From Corticium candelabrum (taxonomy: Eukaryota > Porifera > Homoscleromorpha > Homosclerophorida > Plakinidae), in NCBI RefSeq assembly GCF_963422355.1, contig NC_085086.1, positions 6,170,973-6,234,972 on the forward strand: 64,000 nt of DNA, in the 5' to 3' direction. Both the position numbers and the translations under genes were made by a program. Position 1 is the first letter of the stretch, and every line of letters begins with the position of its first letter. Below the pieces are notes generated by a model. That model was not told where the DNA came from. It saw only the letters and a program-made list of their open reading frames with translations, and did not search any database. Of the stretch, positions 20,572 to 30,420 are shown in pieces.

Positions 20572-22535
20572 CAGTAGGACCTCAAAGATACGAACACCAG
20601 ACAACCGAACTGACCGGTCAACCGAACAGCATGCTCTAGCGCGAGCGCGCGCTCTTGCAAAAATTTGATCACGTAATGTAGCCACGCGCACGCGCACTTT
20701 TGAGGCGTGGCCTAGCGCTAGCCACGTGGTAGCTGATCCAAGATGGAGGCAAAGGACAAGCCTAAGAGAAAGCGAGTCAATTTATCTATTGAACAAAAGA
20801 TCGAGATTCTTGAGAAGCTGGACAGAGGTATTTCTAATACAGCTATTGCTTCTGAATATAGCATTGGAAAATCCACAGTAACTGATATACAGAAATCTAG
20901 GAGCAAAATTACTCAGTTTGCCGTTGAAGCTAAAGACAGCAGTAGTTTTAAGAAGCGTTGCATTGTTAGGAGAGCTGATGATGACCAATTTGACAAGGCC
21001 ATGCACCTTTGGTTCACACAAGAACGGCACAAAGGCACTCCTCTGAGTGGGGTTGTTGTCATGGAGAAAGCCAGGCTGATGCACCAGCAAATGTATCCAG
21101 ATCGGTCACCAGATGATTTCAAGGCTAGCACTGGTTGGCTTCATAGATTCAAGCAGAGGCATGGTATTCGTCAACTAAGCATGCAGGGAGAGTCTCTTTC
21201 AGCTAATCCTCAGTCTGCTGAAGCATTCAAGCTGTCTTTGCATAAATATATTGAAGATCATAAGCTTTCCATCCATCAGATCTTTAATTGTGATGAGACA
21301 GGTCTGTGTTGGCGCCTGCTGCCGAACAAAACCCTGGCAGATGGTTCTGAAAAGGCTGCAAAGAATTGCAAATCCCCTAAAGATCGGGTAACATTGATGG
21401 CAACTGCCAATGTCAGTGGAGATATGCGTAGCCCTCTGGTCTTTATTCACAAGAGCGCTAAGCCTCGCTGTTTTTCAGGGGTCAACATGTCATCTCTACC
21501 AGTCCATTATTATAGCCAAAAAAGTGCCTGGATGGATCAATCAATTTTCTTGGACTGGTTTTTCAAGCACTTTGTACCAGAGGTGAAGCGTTACTTGAAA
21601 TCAAAGTCATTGCCACTTCAAGCTCTTCTCATTATGGATAATGCACCATCCCACCCTTCAGTAGAGGCTTTGAGTTCTGAAGGAATGAGTTGCATGTTTC
21701 TGCCCCCCAATGTCACAAGTCTGGTTCAACCTATGGATCAGGGAGTGCTGGAGAACCTGAAGCGCAGGTACAAACGAGAGCTCATGAGAAAACTGCTGCT
21801 TCAATCTGAATCGAGTGAAGACTCCTTCATTTCCTTCAGCAAAAAGCTGACCATAAAAGATGCGGTGTACCTGAGTGCTAAATCTTGGAACGAAATTCCT
21901 GAAGTTTCTCTCTGTCGTGCTTGGAATAAGCTAGGGTTTGGTGGTCGTAGTATGGGTGATGCTTCTCGGATCGATGCCAGTGAATCCGAAGAAGAAATTA
22001 CCTTTGAAGTATGTTCCCAGTTGGGCATCAATGAGGAAGAAATGGAGCAATGGCTTCTTGCTGACAAGGATGAAACTGGGTCTCAATCGCTGACTGATGA
22101 AGAAATTATCGACTCTGTTCAGGTCCAGGATCCATCGGACAGTGAAGATGAAGCTGAGCACACTGATGTAGCTAAGATTAGCCACACAAAGGCTGTTGAT
22201 TGCTTTAGTGTCTGCTTGGAATGGTTAGAGCAGCAGCCTGAAGCCACCCCCATGAATCTCATGCTTTTGAGAGAGCTCCTGGACCTTGCAGGACAAAAAA
22301 GGGGTTCTGCCTTGAAGCAAAAGACAATGGATTGTTATTTTAGTAACCCTTGAATTCGTTCTTACACTCTCACAGTTACTGTAGTTCACGTACTTATCCT
22401 TTTTGTTAGCCATACAGTGTACTCCTGTTTTCACAAGTTATGTAATCATCGATATTACAAACTTCAGACTTATGAACATTTCACAATTACGAACACCCAA
22501 TTTCCCGAGGTGTTCGTATCTTTGAGGTCCTACTG
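20572..22535 (+). mobile_element. Intact Tigger/pogo-type DNA transposon (Tigger-2)
   Basis: Perfect 27-bp terminal inverted repeats (left end CAGTAGGACCTCAAAGATAC...) with TA duplicated at 20570-20571 and 22536-22537. TACGAACAC-type subterminal repeats lie near both ends. The 5' leader is GC-rich with palindromes and a CACGTG box (20720-20730) shortly before the transposase ATG. The element sits inside the Gln-rich tract of the piggyBac gene. Confidence 0.97.
20743..22353 (+). CDS. Pogo/Tigger-like (jerky-type) transposase, 536 aa
   Basis: An intact transposase of the element. The N-terminal basic run KPKRKR precedes a Psq/CENP-B HTH at about residues 15-60 (EQKIEILEKL, EYSIGKSTVTDIQ). The second HTH domain spans about 80-150 (STGWLHRFKQRHGIRQL). 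In the DDE_1 domain the candidate catalytic residues are D184 (FNCDETGLCW), D299 (LIMDNAPSHP) and D332 (VQPMDQGVL), a DD32D spacing. The acidic C-terminal region is usual for this family. It aligns with the protein at 455-2137 over the whole length but differs at most positions outside the motifs, so the two Tiggers belong to separate families. No frame break is seen. Confidence 0.96.
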   Translation: MEAKDKPKRKRVNLSIEQKIEILEKLDRGISNTAIASEYSIGKSTVTDIQKSRSKITQFAVEAKDSSSFKKRCIVRRADDDQFDKAMHLWFTQERHKGTPLSGVVVMEKARLMHQQMYPDRSPDDFKASTGWLHRFKQRHGIRQLSMQGESLSANPQSAEAFKLSLHKYIEDHKLSIHQIFNCDETGLCWRLLPNKTLADGSEKAAKNCKSPKDRVTLMATANVSGDMRSPLVFIHKSAKPRCFSGVNMSSLPVHYYSQKSAWMDQSIFLDWFFKHFVPEVKRYLKSKSLPLQALLIMDNAPSHPSVEALSSEGMSCMFLPPNVTSLVQPMDQGVLENLKRRYKRELMRKLLLQSESSEDSFISFSKKLTIKDAVYLSAKSWNEIPEVSLCRAWNKLGFGGRSMGDASRIDASESEEEITFEVCSQLGINEEEMEQWLLADKDETGSQSLTDEEIIDSVQVQDPSDSEDEAEHTDVAKISHTKAVDCFSVCLEWLEQQPEATPMNLMLLRELLDLAGQKRGSALKQKTMDCYFSNP

Positions 22536-22919
22536 TACATCAACAACAAATACAACATCAACAACACATACAACAACAACAACAAATGCACCAACAACAA
22601 CTGCAACAACTACAACAACAACACCTCTTGGAACGACAACAAATAGAACAACGAATACAACTCATACAACAGCAACAACAACTCTTACAGCAACAACAAC
22701 AACAACAACAACAACAACAGCCAAACCCTCGGCATAGCTCACACATCCCGATTGTAGCAGAGCGGTCAGTACGTTGCATTGTTTGCTCCAGCGCAGGAAG
22801 AAAAAACACCAAAACCCGCTATAGGTGTCAAGAATGCAACGAACCCCTCTGCGTGTCATCCGCTGACAGACATTGTTTTATGACATACCATTCTTGATTG
22901 CTTTTGACATATCATTCAT

Positions 22920-23030
22920 AATTGCTGATATATTATATGTATTTGTATACATATTTGTGTACATATTTGTATAAATATTTGTATATATATTTGCATATAT
23001 ATATTTGTATATATGCATTATGTTTGCTGT
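22920..23030 (+). repeat. AT-rich minisatellite
   Basis: Imperfect repeats of about 12-14 bp with the core tatttgtata, lying just 3' of the piggyBac coding end. Confidence 0.85.
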
Positions 23031-23427
23031 ATATATTTTCACTGGCAAGTAGAGTTAGTTTTTATATAATGTCAATATAAACAGTGTGTACAGCCTAAAT
23101 TTTTTTACGTATAAAATATAGATGTGTTCAGTTGAAAGTTTTGCTGTCAAGTAATTAGAGTAGCATCAACAAGTCAAAATAAAATATTAAAACTGTTGCT
23201 AATAGTTACAAAAACTGTATCATTTGAAAGCACAATTAATATGCTTTCTAAAGATGTATGAAATTGTTTTTTACTTCTAAAATATGGCTGCAGTAGCAAA
23301 TATACGTAAGCGAGTGCTTCTTTGCGCGCGCGCGCTAGATAGTTGGCGCGCGCGCTAGAAAGTTATAGGCGTGACATTAGTGCAAAGGTCACACCTGGGC
23401 GTGATAAATTAGGCGGAAGCGAAAGGG
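23031..23427. other. Non-coding flank with GC-rich palindromes
   Basis: AT-rich up to 23310, then two direct copies of gcgcgcgcgctaga/gcgcgcgctagaaa (23325-23360). Probably the 3' non-coding end of the left piggyBac element. No gene is seen. Confidence 0.5.
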
Positions 23428-23431
23428 TTAA
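23428..23431. other. TTAA between two piggyBac-like ends
   Basis: The sequence AAAGGG-TTAA-CCCTTC places a piggyBac target TTAA between a sequence ending in GGG (on the side of the gene at 19410-22897) and one starting with CCCTTCATC (on the side of the gene at 23850-25235). piggyBac elements start with CCC and duplicate TTAA. Confidence 0.6.
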
Positions 23432-23849
23432 CCCTTCATCGACCGTCCTTCATCACGTGCGCGTACTTTTGGTGGGCGTGGGATCACGTGCTCACCTTAT
23501 CTCCGCCTCCGGTTAAGTACCCGGTTTAAATCGGGCCGTTTCCCCGGAACCGATCCTTTCTTTTTATTTTCAAATTATAGCTTAAACGAATCGCTAATAA
23601 ATTCTCTTTCGAATAAGATTACTTTCAACCGTCTACGTTCTATCAATCGCCAGATATCGCAAGTTGTGTTGACGTCACACCATGGGTAACTTCCGGCCAC
23701 GTGACTTCTCCATTGAATATCCGTCTTGCTCAGCTTTGTTAGCCAATCAAAAATATTTTTAGCCGTTAGACACACCTCTGGGCGTGTCCAAACATACGGG
23801 TAAAATTTTAGCGGCGCATGCGGCTTAGTAGGAAAATTTGCCAACCACG
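23432..23849 (+). promoter_or_regulatory. Probable 5' terminal region and promoter of the second piggyBac
   Basis: Between the TTAA and the ATG at 23850 lie two CACGTG boxes (around 23454 and 23488), a TGACGTCA (CRE-type, around 23671) and an inverted-CCAAT-type agccaatca (around 23740). These are common promoter words. Their presence together just upstream of a start codon with a good context (ccacgATG) is suggestive only. Confidence 0.45.
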
Positions 23850-25235
23850 ATGTCTGGGCGCTGCAGTGGCTTCGCAGGTTCTTAGTTCGCTCCTGAATTG
23901 GCAGGGCGATTTCAATCCTAAACGACAGCCGACGAGGTTTCGGACGAGGCCGACATTTTCTCCGCGTTGGACAAGGACGAGACGGAGTACGAGGAAGATC
24001 TTCCCGTGAGCGAACACAGCGATGACGCTACTCTGTAAGTCTAACTGTTAGAGGTCAAATTTTCCCGTCTCTTTGTGATATGGTGTTCAGTAAACGTTCT
24101 GGGAAGTGTTTTGAAAGTTTGGGCGTTGACCGTTGGGAAGAATGTAAGTTATGCGCATAGTAACGGTGTTTGTCGCCGTTGCTATGGCTACGATCCCGGA
24201 TGTTTTTGTTGCAAACGCAATATATAGCAATCTGCAAACATTTTTCTAATATTATATGTATTTCTTAGTTTACCAGACGAAGCTGCTACGCTCAACGAGG
24301 AAGATCTTCCCGTTCACGTTGACAGCGATGACGACACTCTGTAAGTAAAACAGTTATGTATGTAATTCTTTCGTTTTGTCGCGATGCGCTGTTTATTAGA
24401 CCGTTTTATGTAAATTGTTTGCAAGTTAGCTGTTGCTGTTGTGAAGATTTTGAGTTATGCGCATAGCAACACACGTATGTCGTGGTTGCTATGGGTAGGT
24501 ACCCGGATGTTTTTTTGCTGACCTAATAAATTGCTGTCATGCAAACATTTTGTAATATCTTTATACATTTCTTAGCCCTCCTTCACCTCAACAACATTCT
24601 TTGCCACCTCCTCCATCTCCTTCTCACTCTACTACACCAACTCCAGTTCTACCACCTTCTAGTCCATCTTGTCTTCCGTCGTCATCATTGTCAACTTCAC
24701 GTTCTCGTCGTCGTCCTCGTCAGCCACGTCAGCCTCGTCAGCCACGTCAACGACTGAGGATAGCCACTCGTCGGCCTCAACAACAGTCGCAACAACAGCA
24801 GTCGTCTGATTCCGAGCCTGAGCCAGCCGAACACCTTGATCGCCGCTCCGAACTACTGAACGTCCAGAAGTTGTCTGAATATCCAGCTATTGATACATAT
24901 CAATTAAACCTACCACCATTTCAACCATTCAGGCAACCTGGATTCTACCCTCCTCCAACATATCCAACTGACGCCCTTGAAGTCTTCAAACTGTTCTTCA
25001 CCAATGAAATGCTGGAGACAATCAGAATGTATGAGTTTGATGTCTTTTGTGTGTGTTTGTTATATAATACATTATAATATTTTTTAGAAACAGCAACATC
25101 AACGGTGACGACAGTTGCAAAAAGACATACCGTGGAAAATCAGAAGGGCGCCGAGGGGAGGGGAGTTTTCGTTCAGTGACGGTTGCGGAGATGAACTCAT
25201 TCATAAGGCTCATAATATACATGGGAATTGTAAAG
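23850..25235 (+). pseudogene. piggyBac-type transposase, 5' part (five exons)
   Basis: Spliced by eye, the exons are 23850-23877, 23929-24034, 24269-24340, 24576-25028 and 25088-25235. All join in frame at GT-AG introns of 51, 234, 235 and 59 nt, giving 269 codons. The protein begins MSGRCSGFAA, has acidic repeats (EEDLPV..DSDD), then a Pro/Ser- and Arg-rich linker, and then the N-terminal piggyBac region: LPPFQPFRQPGF, DALEVFKLFFTNEMLETIR, and VAEMNSFIRLIIYMGIVK just before a GTATGT donor. The three-Asp catalytic core is not found downstream, so the gene looks truncated at 3'. It complements the copy at 19410-22897, which lacks this half. Confidence 0.82.
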
Positions 25236-25770
25236 GTATGTACTATAGCAAAATTCCTTAGTAGTTTTTCCTTAATGATTGTAATTTGGCAAACATATTT
25301 ATTTGCTTTTGTTTAAATTTTCATGGAAATAAATAATCGTAAGTAATCTGTTATCATCATGCTTCCAAGTTGGATGGACAGCTTTGATGGTTGCAGTATA
25401 GAGCGGAAATGAAGAATTGTCAGACAGTCAAGATGAAAAGTTATATAGCACTTCTCTCTCCTCATCTTAAATCACATTTAACCAGCATTAATCATATGTA
25501 AATTTGTCTATATATTATGTATTATTAGTGATAAAGTTAAAAGATTCGAAACAGAAGCAGATGCGTGTGTTGAGATTAGTCGGTTAGTTTTTGAAGACGT
25601 CAAATGCCCTTTCAAGAATTTCCCATTCTTCAAGAAAGGATTCTAACGTGACGGGTAGTGCAGAGTCAGCTGTGGATGTAGACGCAAGTTTTCGCAATGT
25701 ATACTGACGGCGTTCTAGAATAAAGTAATGAACAAGAAGTTAGGCGGAAAGTTGGAAAGAGTTACAGTCC
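25236..25770. other. No clear gene
   Basis: This would be the next intron and exon of the piggyBac gene. A possible exon start (ttccaag at 25369, then SWMDSFDGC) is soon closed by a stop. The rest is unreadable. Confidence 0.35.
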
Positions 25771-25777
25771 GTAGATC

Positions 25778-26179
25778 CTAGTACAACAGGAGACGAATAT
25801 GTCGCTATCGGACAAATCCTGGCTTCAGGACTAAGGCAGGTTGGGTTCTTTCCAATAGATATTTGAAGGGAAGAAGAGTGGACAGATGACTGCATGCACA
25901 ATTCGTTTCGAACTACTTGTCAGACTTTGAGAATACTAAATCTTCATTGCTTTTACAGAACCTCCCCGACCACCTGCTAATGTTACAGAATGTATTTCCT
26001 TGTTGCATACAAGAGCTGACCCGACGTCTCTCCAAAGGATAGAAGACTGGAGTGATCTGCCACGAACCAACATTGATGTCAGACGTTACCGTGTACTCGT
26101 GAACGTGTTGAGAGAAATGAGAAAGTCTCGCTTTGAACCTGCAAACTTGCTGAAAGTACGCGAGGACATAATAAGCTAA
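25778..26179 (+). CDS. Coding-like exons of unknown gene
   Basis: Two stretches read like real protein although neither begins with ATG. The first (about 25790-25866) gives GDEYVAIGQILASGLRQVGF followed by FPIDI and a stop. The second follows an acceptor-like gcttttacag at 25952-25961 and is open to a TAA at 26177: PPANVTECISLLHTRADP, SLQRIEDWSDLPRTN, RRYRVLVNVLREMRKSRFEP. Codon use looks protein-like. I do not recognise the family. The two need not belong together. Confidence 0.35.
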
Positions 26180-26901
26180 AGTAACTATGACCGTAACACG
26201 CCACCTCTGCAGGTATAAGATAGCATACTAGTGTTTTCCGATAATTTGGAAACTATTGGTTTTCTTTTAGCGCGGAGAGTTTAAGATTATTGGTACGCTT
26301 ACTGTTATGTCTTCAGTGGAGGAAGGACTTACCGAAAACCCAATATGACGATAAGTCTGAACGACATTGATGAGCTGTTGCTTATGCTTCGTCGGTATCA
26401 TACTATGGTCAGTGGACCAGTCCAGCTAAAATTGTTTATTGAGAGACACGGGTATTCGGTTTTGTTGACATGGTTAGACAATATCCAAATCTCTTCCGTC
26501 AGTTGCTAGTAAAACAAGAAGCGCCTCTTACCAAAAGAATGTATTTATTGCAATGTCAAAATCTCTTCTCATTAGTGCTAATAAATAACTTCCTTTGACT
26601 TACAGTGTATTTTAAATCTTTGTAAATTACAGCACTAACTAGACGCAAAAACAGGAAAGAGAATTGCGCACATTCATTTACTTTATGGACTTTATGGACG
26701 AGAGCGAAGATAAAGTTGATGCAAATATAGTGGTTACAAGCGCGGGTACATTAGAGTCAGAAACAAAATTTCAAACAAACGTCTAGTAAAATTTCCAAAA
26801 TGCAAAAGCAGGTACGATTATCGCTTCAAGACTTCAAACAAGCTTATGGAGCTAGAGTAAGAAAAGGAGTACAATATACTGACTATGGAACCCCAGTGAA
26901 G
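26180..26901. other. Unassigned; short coding-like pieces
   Basis: A piece at about 26460-26600 reads GFVDMVRQYPNLFRQLLVKQ. Another at 26801-26930 starts MQKQVRLSLQDFKQAYGARV. Neither is recognised and neither has clear splice partners. The rest shows nothing. Confidence 0.3.
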
Positions 26902-27931
26902 CTAGTGACAATAAATCATGACTGCGTGTAAGTGGAGACTATTCAGCCAACGTGAATCCACAGCTGGAAACACCTCCAAAAGTTCAATTCGGATTTCTTT
27001 CCTCAGAACTTTCGTGTCGTCGAAACCGCGAAGAGAGCGGACGTTGGTCGTCTGACTACTTAGCGTTGCAAAGTGGGCACAGTCTGCATTGAGAAGCGCA
27101 ACGTTCGCAGGTGAGCCATTCACAGCAGCAAATACACTGTAACAGGACTTCTGTTGACCAGGTGAAAAATCTTGCACCCCATCTTTCTTTGCCGCTATTG
27201 TCGCTGCTTTCTATTTAGTGCGTCGTTTCGATGGCACCCGATCGTGAGTCACTTGCTCAGTATTGTCTTCGATGCTCTCGAGAAGCTCGTGTACTCGTTC
27301 GAAGCTAGACTCAAGGCGGCCGAGATGAGATGAGATAGAGCGTCTTCTACTTCGCCGTAGATTTTGAAAAGGATATACATATCACGAGATGAGGCATGAG
27401 TGCAAAAGCTCAAAAATTGCAGCTGGCCGTAACCAAACGCTATTGAAGAGGCGGTGGCCGATAAAGCTCGTTCTATTGATAGGTGCCGTCTCTAGGATAG
27501 AATCGAGGTAGCACTTCAGTGAGTCATAATCAGACTGGAGTACCGTATACATTCTTCGAGACGGTGCCTTCCTAAGTCTACGTCTGCAAGCATCCAGAGC
27601 AACTAGGTAAATAAAAGCGTAACTCTATTTATATATAGATATACCAGCTCGAACGCATTCATGCCTGCTAGTGCGCTCTTGAAAGAGTCCACTTTGTCCG
27701 ATGCCTCGTCGTTTTCGTACATTCGTGGCTTACAGCTGCAACCAGTTGTAGTGTAACTAGTGAAGCAAGTCGCCGTACTGCTTTGACCGCAACAGCTCCA
27801 GAATCCCAAACTTTATTGACGCTGGCGCCGTCTCTCTTGGTCTGAGTGTATTCTTTATCGCTAAGCAGCAAGAAAGCGAGGTCGCATGCTGCAGTCAGAG
27901 AAATTAAAGAAGCTGCAGCTAGCAGAAGCAC
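26902..27931 (-). CDS. Possible multi-exon gene of unknown function
   Basis: On the minus strand several adjacent frames look coding. One (27809 down to about 27648) reads CSCKPRMYENDEASDKVDSF and ALAGMNAFEL and meets a GTATAT donor. A 42-nt GT..AG intron leads to LDACRRRLRKAPSRRMYTVL, LKCYLDSILETAPINRTSF and LFNSVWLRPAAIFELL (27606 to about 27400). Further down SSFERVHELLESIEDNTEQV (about 27310-27250) and NVRSLRGFDDTKVLRKEIRI (about 27040) are coding-like. Frames and splice sites between the last blocks are not settled. No family is recognised; it could be a host gene or a transposon ORF. Confidence 0.35.
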
Positions 27932-28950
27932 GTTCGCAGGCGTTCGTTCGCAATGAAAAAAGTGACATATTCTTATTACATATTACTGACTTAGCTCAGA
28001 GTCACAGCGAAGCTCAAAGTGTTGTTCCGTTTGACGACCGAATTATTCTAGGAGACAGCCGCGTCGTACCGTTTGCAGATGACGAATGAACAAGAGGCGG
28101 GATACACGTTACCTCTGTGCATGTACGGTGTGCATGACGAAGTGTATATATATTCTGCAGCATGCAGCGGTCTTCTTTGTCTGTGTATGAACAAGTCAAT
28201 CACCTCAAAAAAGTGCATCCTCAAATGCATACAAATTAACATGCCTTGAAACTCAAGATAGTCGCAAACTGTTCACGTCCGACAATTTCATTTGCAGCTA
28301 TTGCGTTTCATGCCGTTTGGTCCGCTTAACCGTCGTTGCCTTCCCATCTTCTCCACGAGTACACCGAAATGATATTACTATCTATTGACGACTACCGATC
28401 GACATGACCAGCAATATTCAAGCCGAGGCGGTGTGACCACGCACATCGAACGCTTCAAAACACTAGTAAAAACAGTATCGTGAGATGCATGTCGAGATAA
28501 ATTACTGCGTAGACGATGCATAAACTGTTAGTGGAGGTTGCGAAAGTTTACCCAAGAAAGTCTTGCGGTGTGAATGAGTAGTCAACTAGTCCAACTACTA
28601 CTGAGAGGTGATTCGAACCTTCTAGAGCGGCAATGCGATTGTTTTGACGTTTTGTCTTTCCAGGTATCAACCAAATAATACGTTAATTACATCGTGTGGT
28701 TGCACACATCATGCAGCAAAACTGAGCGAAAGCCTTTTCCATTAAATAGTCATCTTGTTGATTTGCAGGTGCTTTAAGGGCAATGAGAAACAATCTATAG
28801 GTCATGACACGTTCATGTCTCTGAAATCACTTGACTACATCATCTTGGGATATACCACAAATCTGAGGCAGTCCAATTATTGACAATGCCAACAAACAAC
28901 AATTCTCACAGTTCGAAAAAACAGTGGCTTCACAGAACCCATATCTGTCT
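27932..28950. other. No clear gene
   Basis: One short open frame on the plus strand (27886-28089, 67 codons, charged) has no recognisable motif. From 28090 to 28943 nothing is seen. Confidence 0.35.
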
Positions 28951-29086
28951 CAGAGGCGTCGCTCAATAGGGGCCTGGGTGGGCCATGGCCCCCCAATATT
29001 AGTAGGCGTGGCCGTCTGGACAATTGACAATAGACAATAATCCTAGCGCTGGCCCACCCAATTTTGGACGTCCAGCGACGCCTCTG
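28951..29086. mobile_element. 136-bp MITE with hAT-like ends
   Basis: Perfect 13-bp inverted ends CAGAGGCGTCGCT ... AGCGACGCCTCTG, of the CAG..CTG type common in hAT elements. The flanks share TCTGTCT (28944-28950 and 29087-29093), a 7-bp direct repeat that could be the target duplication (hAT usually 8 bp). An internal near-palindrome (gggccatggcccccc) adds secondary structure. There is no coding capacity. Confidence 0.88.
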
Positions 29087-29093
29087 TCTGTCT

Positions 29094-29515
29094 CTTACAT
29101 TACGATTAATCTCTTGAATGGCTAAAACAAAAAGAAAGACTAAAAGTTATTTTTCCAACTATCAACAGTTTTCTTCCATATCCGCAAGTCATTCCATATC
29201 CGCAAGTCATACAGGTATCTCATTACAACATCCTAAGATATTGACTATAAATAACATCAGCAGTGAGACGATGCAGATGAACGTTTCCTCGAAAGTCGTC
29301 TGAATGATACCGTGGCACCAGCTCCTCCAGAACGTTTTGACAAAAAGCAATTGAAGCCTCTACATTGTTCACTAAAAGAATACAAAGAATAGAGCCCACT
29401 GCTGCAGCTCCTTCGCAAAGATTGCAAGATGTATCCATATTAGTAGGAATTCTACTGAGCAACCTCGTAATTCTTCAGGCTTTATTCAAGAAGCTTTCAT
29501 TCATCTCCTTTACTT
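29094..29515. other. No gene recognised
   Basis: Contains an 18-bp tandem duplication (ttccatatccgcaagtca, 29177-29212) in a short open frame (29118-29303) without known motif. Otherwise nothing. Confidence 0.35.
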
Positions 29516-30420
29516 AATCTGTCTAATCCAGATTAATTGCCTTCTTCTGCTGGATTAGTTGGATCCGCAAAAAAGAAACGAGGAGTACGACTCAAACTTG
29601 TTCCAAGAATAGAGAATATCGAAACAGTGTGTTGAGTAGGAAACTGTAGCAATTTCGCATAATATGGATGAACGTCAACCTACAGACAGGCCTAATGAAA
29701 TAATTTGTGGGTGAAGATGAATTTGTTTCAGTATTATCGTTGTCGTTTGCATATTATTCTTGAGAACAAACTGTACGGTAAGAGCTCGGCGTAACTGCAG
29801 AAAAAAGGTACTGAAAATTGCTAGCGCTATAGAAAACCACATAACAGCAAGTTAAGATAAGACGTATACCGATGTGTATGTTCTCTTCTAGCTAATAACA
29901 AGATGCTAGTCCAATACTTTCTCGTACTGGCGAGCATGTGTACGAAGAGTTAACGCTGTCGTTTCCAATGTTCTTCTTAGCATAACAGTATAAGCTATAC
30001 AGTGAAATTCTCCATGAGCGCATGCATAATGACGGCGAAGAGTTTCAAGACACATCCACTTCTTCGTAGGTCACAGTGCAGAAATGTCAGAACACAAACA
30101 AGCAATAAAAACCAGTGCGTCCTCTGCCTCTGCTAGGGTAACATGTTAGAACTTATCAAAAATAACAATTTTATTGCAAAATCCATTACCTCCAGGTGGT
30201 CCTGTAAAGCAAGTTGAATGGACAGCTGAGGTAGTGACACACGCTGAACTTGCAAATTGAGACCTGATCGAACTGCGTACTTATGGTTGTTTGTCTGACT
30301 TTGGCATTCGCAGGTTTATCGTCGTCGCACAAGCAATTTTCGCGGCGCAACCGGAAAAGACTCAAGAAAGCACATAACGCATACGAAAATACCTCTACAC
30401 GTACGTTTATAGAACGAATA
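29516..30420 (+). repeat. Dispersed gene-like repeat, copy E
   Basis: Diverged copy of the 5' part of copies A and B. It matches from the 'taatccagattaa' region through 'tgttgagtaggaaa' (29630), 'tgctagtccaatactttct' (29902) and 'gttgtttgtctgactttgg' (30287) to the Lys-rich end near 30380. It has the same order and spacing as in A and B, without a transposon insertion. Confidence 0.75.

Larger units (their letters stand above)
19410..22897 (+). pseudogene. piggyBac-type transposase, 3' part, split by Tigger-2
   Basis: The visible region starts after an acceptor-like tgttattag (19409) with QYIKNKPVKWGVKLYCVCDS and GYTYNFEIYTGKE, the first catalytic region of DDE_Tnp_1_7. A CAA/GCA microsatellite (19515-19650) follows and the frame shifts by one. 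Then come DQGYTVYTDQFYTSG and RGTMACGTVQKNRKG, a 52-nt intron (19918-19969, GTAGCC...TTTTAG), GGVDKSDQMIKYYEVL and KYWKKIFLHMIDLAVFNSYI. A Gln-rich tract is interrupted by Tigger-2 at 20572-22535. Beyond it the tract resumes in the same frame and ends in the piggyBac C-terminal zinc ribbon (RCIVC..., YRCQECNEPLC, CF). The N-terminal domain is missing here. Confidence 0.93.

Noticed and set aside
22558-22859. Minus-strand Cys-rich or Val-rich frames
   Set aside because: They are the antisense of the CAA-rich Gln tract of the piggyBac gene.
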